From: Polaromonas sp.
GTDB taxonomy: Bacteria > Pseudomonadota > Gammaproteobacteria > Burkholderiales > Burkholderiaceae_C
Assembly: GCA_014376885.1 (NCBI GenBank)
Contig: JACMQR010000187.1
Span: forward strand, 1 to 28,150
DNA length: 28,150 nt
Direction of reading: 5' to 3'
The stretch's first letter is position 1; every line of letters starts with the position of its first letter. The notes beneath the pieces were generated by a model. It searched no databases, was not told where the DNA came from, and saw only the letters and a program-made list of their open reading frames with translations. The translations under genes were made by a program, and so were the position numbers. This document shows, one piece after another, positions 27,572-28,150 of the stretch.

Positions 27572-28150
27572 TTATCCTTGGAGCCCTGCTGGACCGGCCG
27601 ACGGCGCAGAAACCGGCCTGGTCGGCGGCAACAAGGGGCTAAATTGAGGTTTGGGCGCCGGCTTGCTGGCGGCCTGGAAAGGCACCGTGGCCAGTTTTTG
27701 CGGCGCCACGGGTCTGACGGCGGTCGCGGCACCAGCCGGCTTGGGGCTGGCTGTGGCAGCAAGCTTTTGTTTCTCGTCGGGCGTCAACGCCTGGTAAGCC
27801 TCCCACTGGGCTTTTTTTTCCTCCGGCGTCAGCTGCCGGGCTATCTCGTTGAGCTTGCCAAAATTGAGCCGGGCCTGGGCGCGCTCTTGCGGACTCATCG
27901 CGACCCATTCCTTCATTCGGCTGTTCAGCGTTGCCTGGGCCTGTGGCGCAAGACTGCCGTAGTTCTTTGAAATTTCAAGCCATTTGCGTTTTTGCGGCTC
28001 GCTCATGCCGGTGTTCCAGGTGGCGGCGAGAGGCGCGAGCGTCTGCTGCTGCTGCGCCGTGAGCTGCGACCAGTCCAGGCCCGAGGCTGACGTTTTAACG
28101 ACGGCCCGTGCGCTTGCGGCGGCGGCGGGTTGAACGACCTGTGCAAAACC
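27572..28150 (-). CDS. DUF3106-family protein (5' end cut by window edge)
   Basis: The reading frame is open from the right edge (28150) to a stop at 27572, about 192 codons, so the N-terminus, probably a signal peptide, is missing. The visible part has an Ala-rich start, then repeated Trp-containing helical units: SGLDWSQLTAQQQQTLAPLAATWNTGMSEPQKRKWLEIS, LNSRMKEWVAMSPQERAQARLNF and LTPEEKKAQWEAYQALTPDEKQKL. This is the W-x-x-L...L-x-P / MSPQER / LTPEEK pattern of DUF3106. The C-terminal ~60 residues are Pro/Ala/Lys-rich and probably disordered. The function is unknown. It is likely the first or second gene of the unit that continues into the RDD gene. Confidence 0.85.
   Translation of the reverse strand, partial: GFAQVVQPAAAASARAVVKTSASGLDWSQLTAQQQQTLAPLAATWNTGMSEPQKRKWLEISKNYGSLAPQAQATLNSRMKEWVAMSPQERAQARLNFGKLNEIARQLTPEEKKAQWEAYQALTPDEKQKLAATASPKPAGAATAVRPVAPQKLATVPFQAASKPAPKPQFSPLLPPTRPVSAPSAGPAGLQG

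Overview
The window is a high-GC, densely packed bacterial chromosome segment. The gene content, the operon orders (zapB-like/zapA/6S RNA, nadE/PII, DUF3106/RDD/dgkA/LOG) and the short repeats inside genes point to Burkholderiales, most likely Comamonadaceae of the Polaromonas/Rhodoferax/Acidovorax type. The taxonomic call is inferred from recognised protein families and from memory of related genomes, not from a search.

Region 1 (1-5491, minus strand) is a dipeptide/oligopeptide ABC transporter operon in the order dppB-dppC-dppD-dppF-dppA. The binding-protein gene is last and runs off the left edge. Region 2 (5492-8586) holds a SWIB-domain protein with a Lys/Ala/Pro-rich tail and a good terminator, an RraA-family protein, a TauE/SafE (TSUP) permease, a 6S RNA with a clear closing stem, zapA, and a small coiled-coil zapB-like gene.

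Region 3 (8587-21338, plus strand) is the core of the window: a cobalamin regulon. A B12 riboswitch precedes btuB. After it come cobB/cbiA, a second substrate-binding-like protein without a signal peptide, cobU, btuF, btuC, btuD, cobO, bluB, cbiB, cobD/cobC and cobQ. Most neighbours overlap by ATGA. Together they import corrinoids (BtuB, BtuFCD), adenylate and amidate them (CobO, CobB, CobQ), make and attach the aminopropanol-type arm (CobD/CobC, CbiB), activate cobinamide (CobU) and make dimethylbenzimidazole (BluB). No corrin-ring gene, cobS or cobT is present here.

Region 4 (21502-23723, minus strand) is a two-gene overlapping unit: a FemAB-like N-acyltransferase (COG3146 type), then an unrecognised protein with a PD-(D/E)XK nuclease-like motif. 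Region 5 (23752-25862, plus) is glutamine-dependent NAD synthetase followed by a PII signal protein. Region 6 (25869-28150, minus) is a DUF3106 protein (cut by the right edge), an RDD membrane protein, diacylglycerol kinase and a LOG-family phosphoribohydrolase.

The less expected signals are these. AT-rich repeat-like segments are read in frame inside cobU, btuD, cbiB, nadE and the acyltransferase. A GC-rich repeat encodes a low-complexity insert in the acyltransferase. There is a cytosolic BtuF-like protein. There is a putative nuclease of unknown role. No tRNA, rRNA, CRISPR array, insertion sequence or phage gene was seen.
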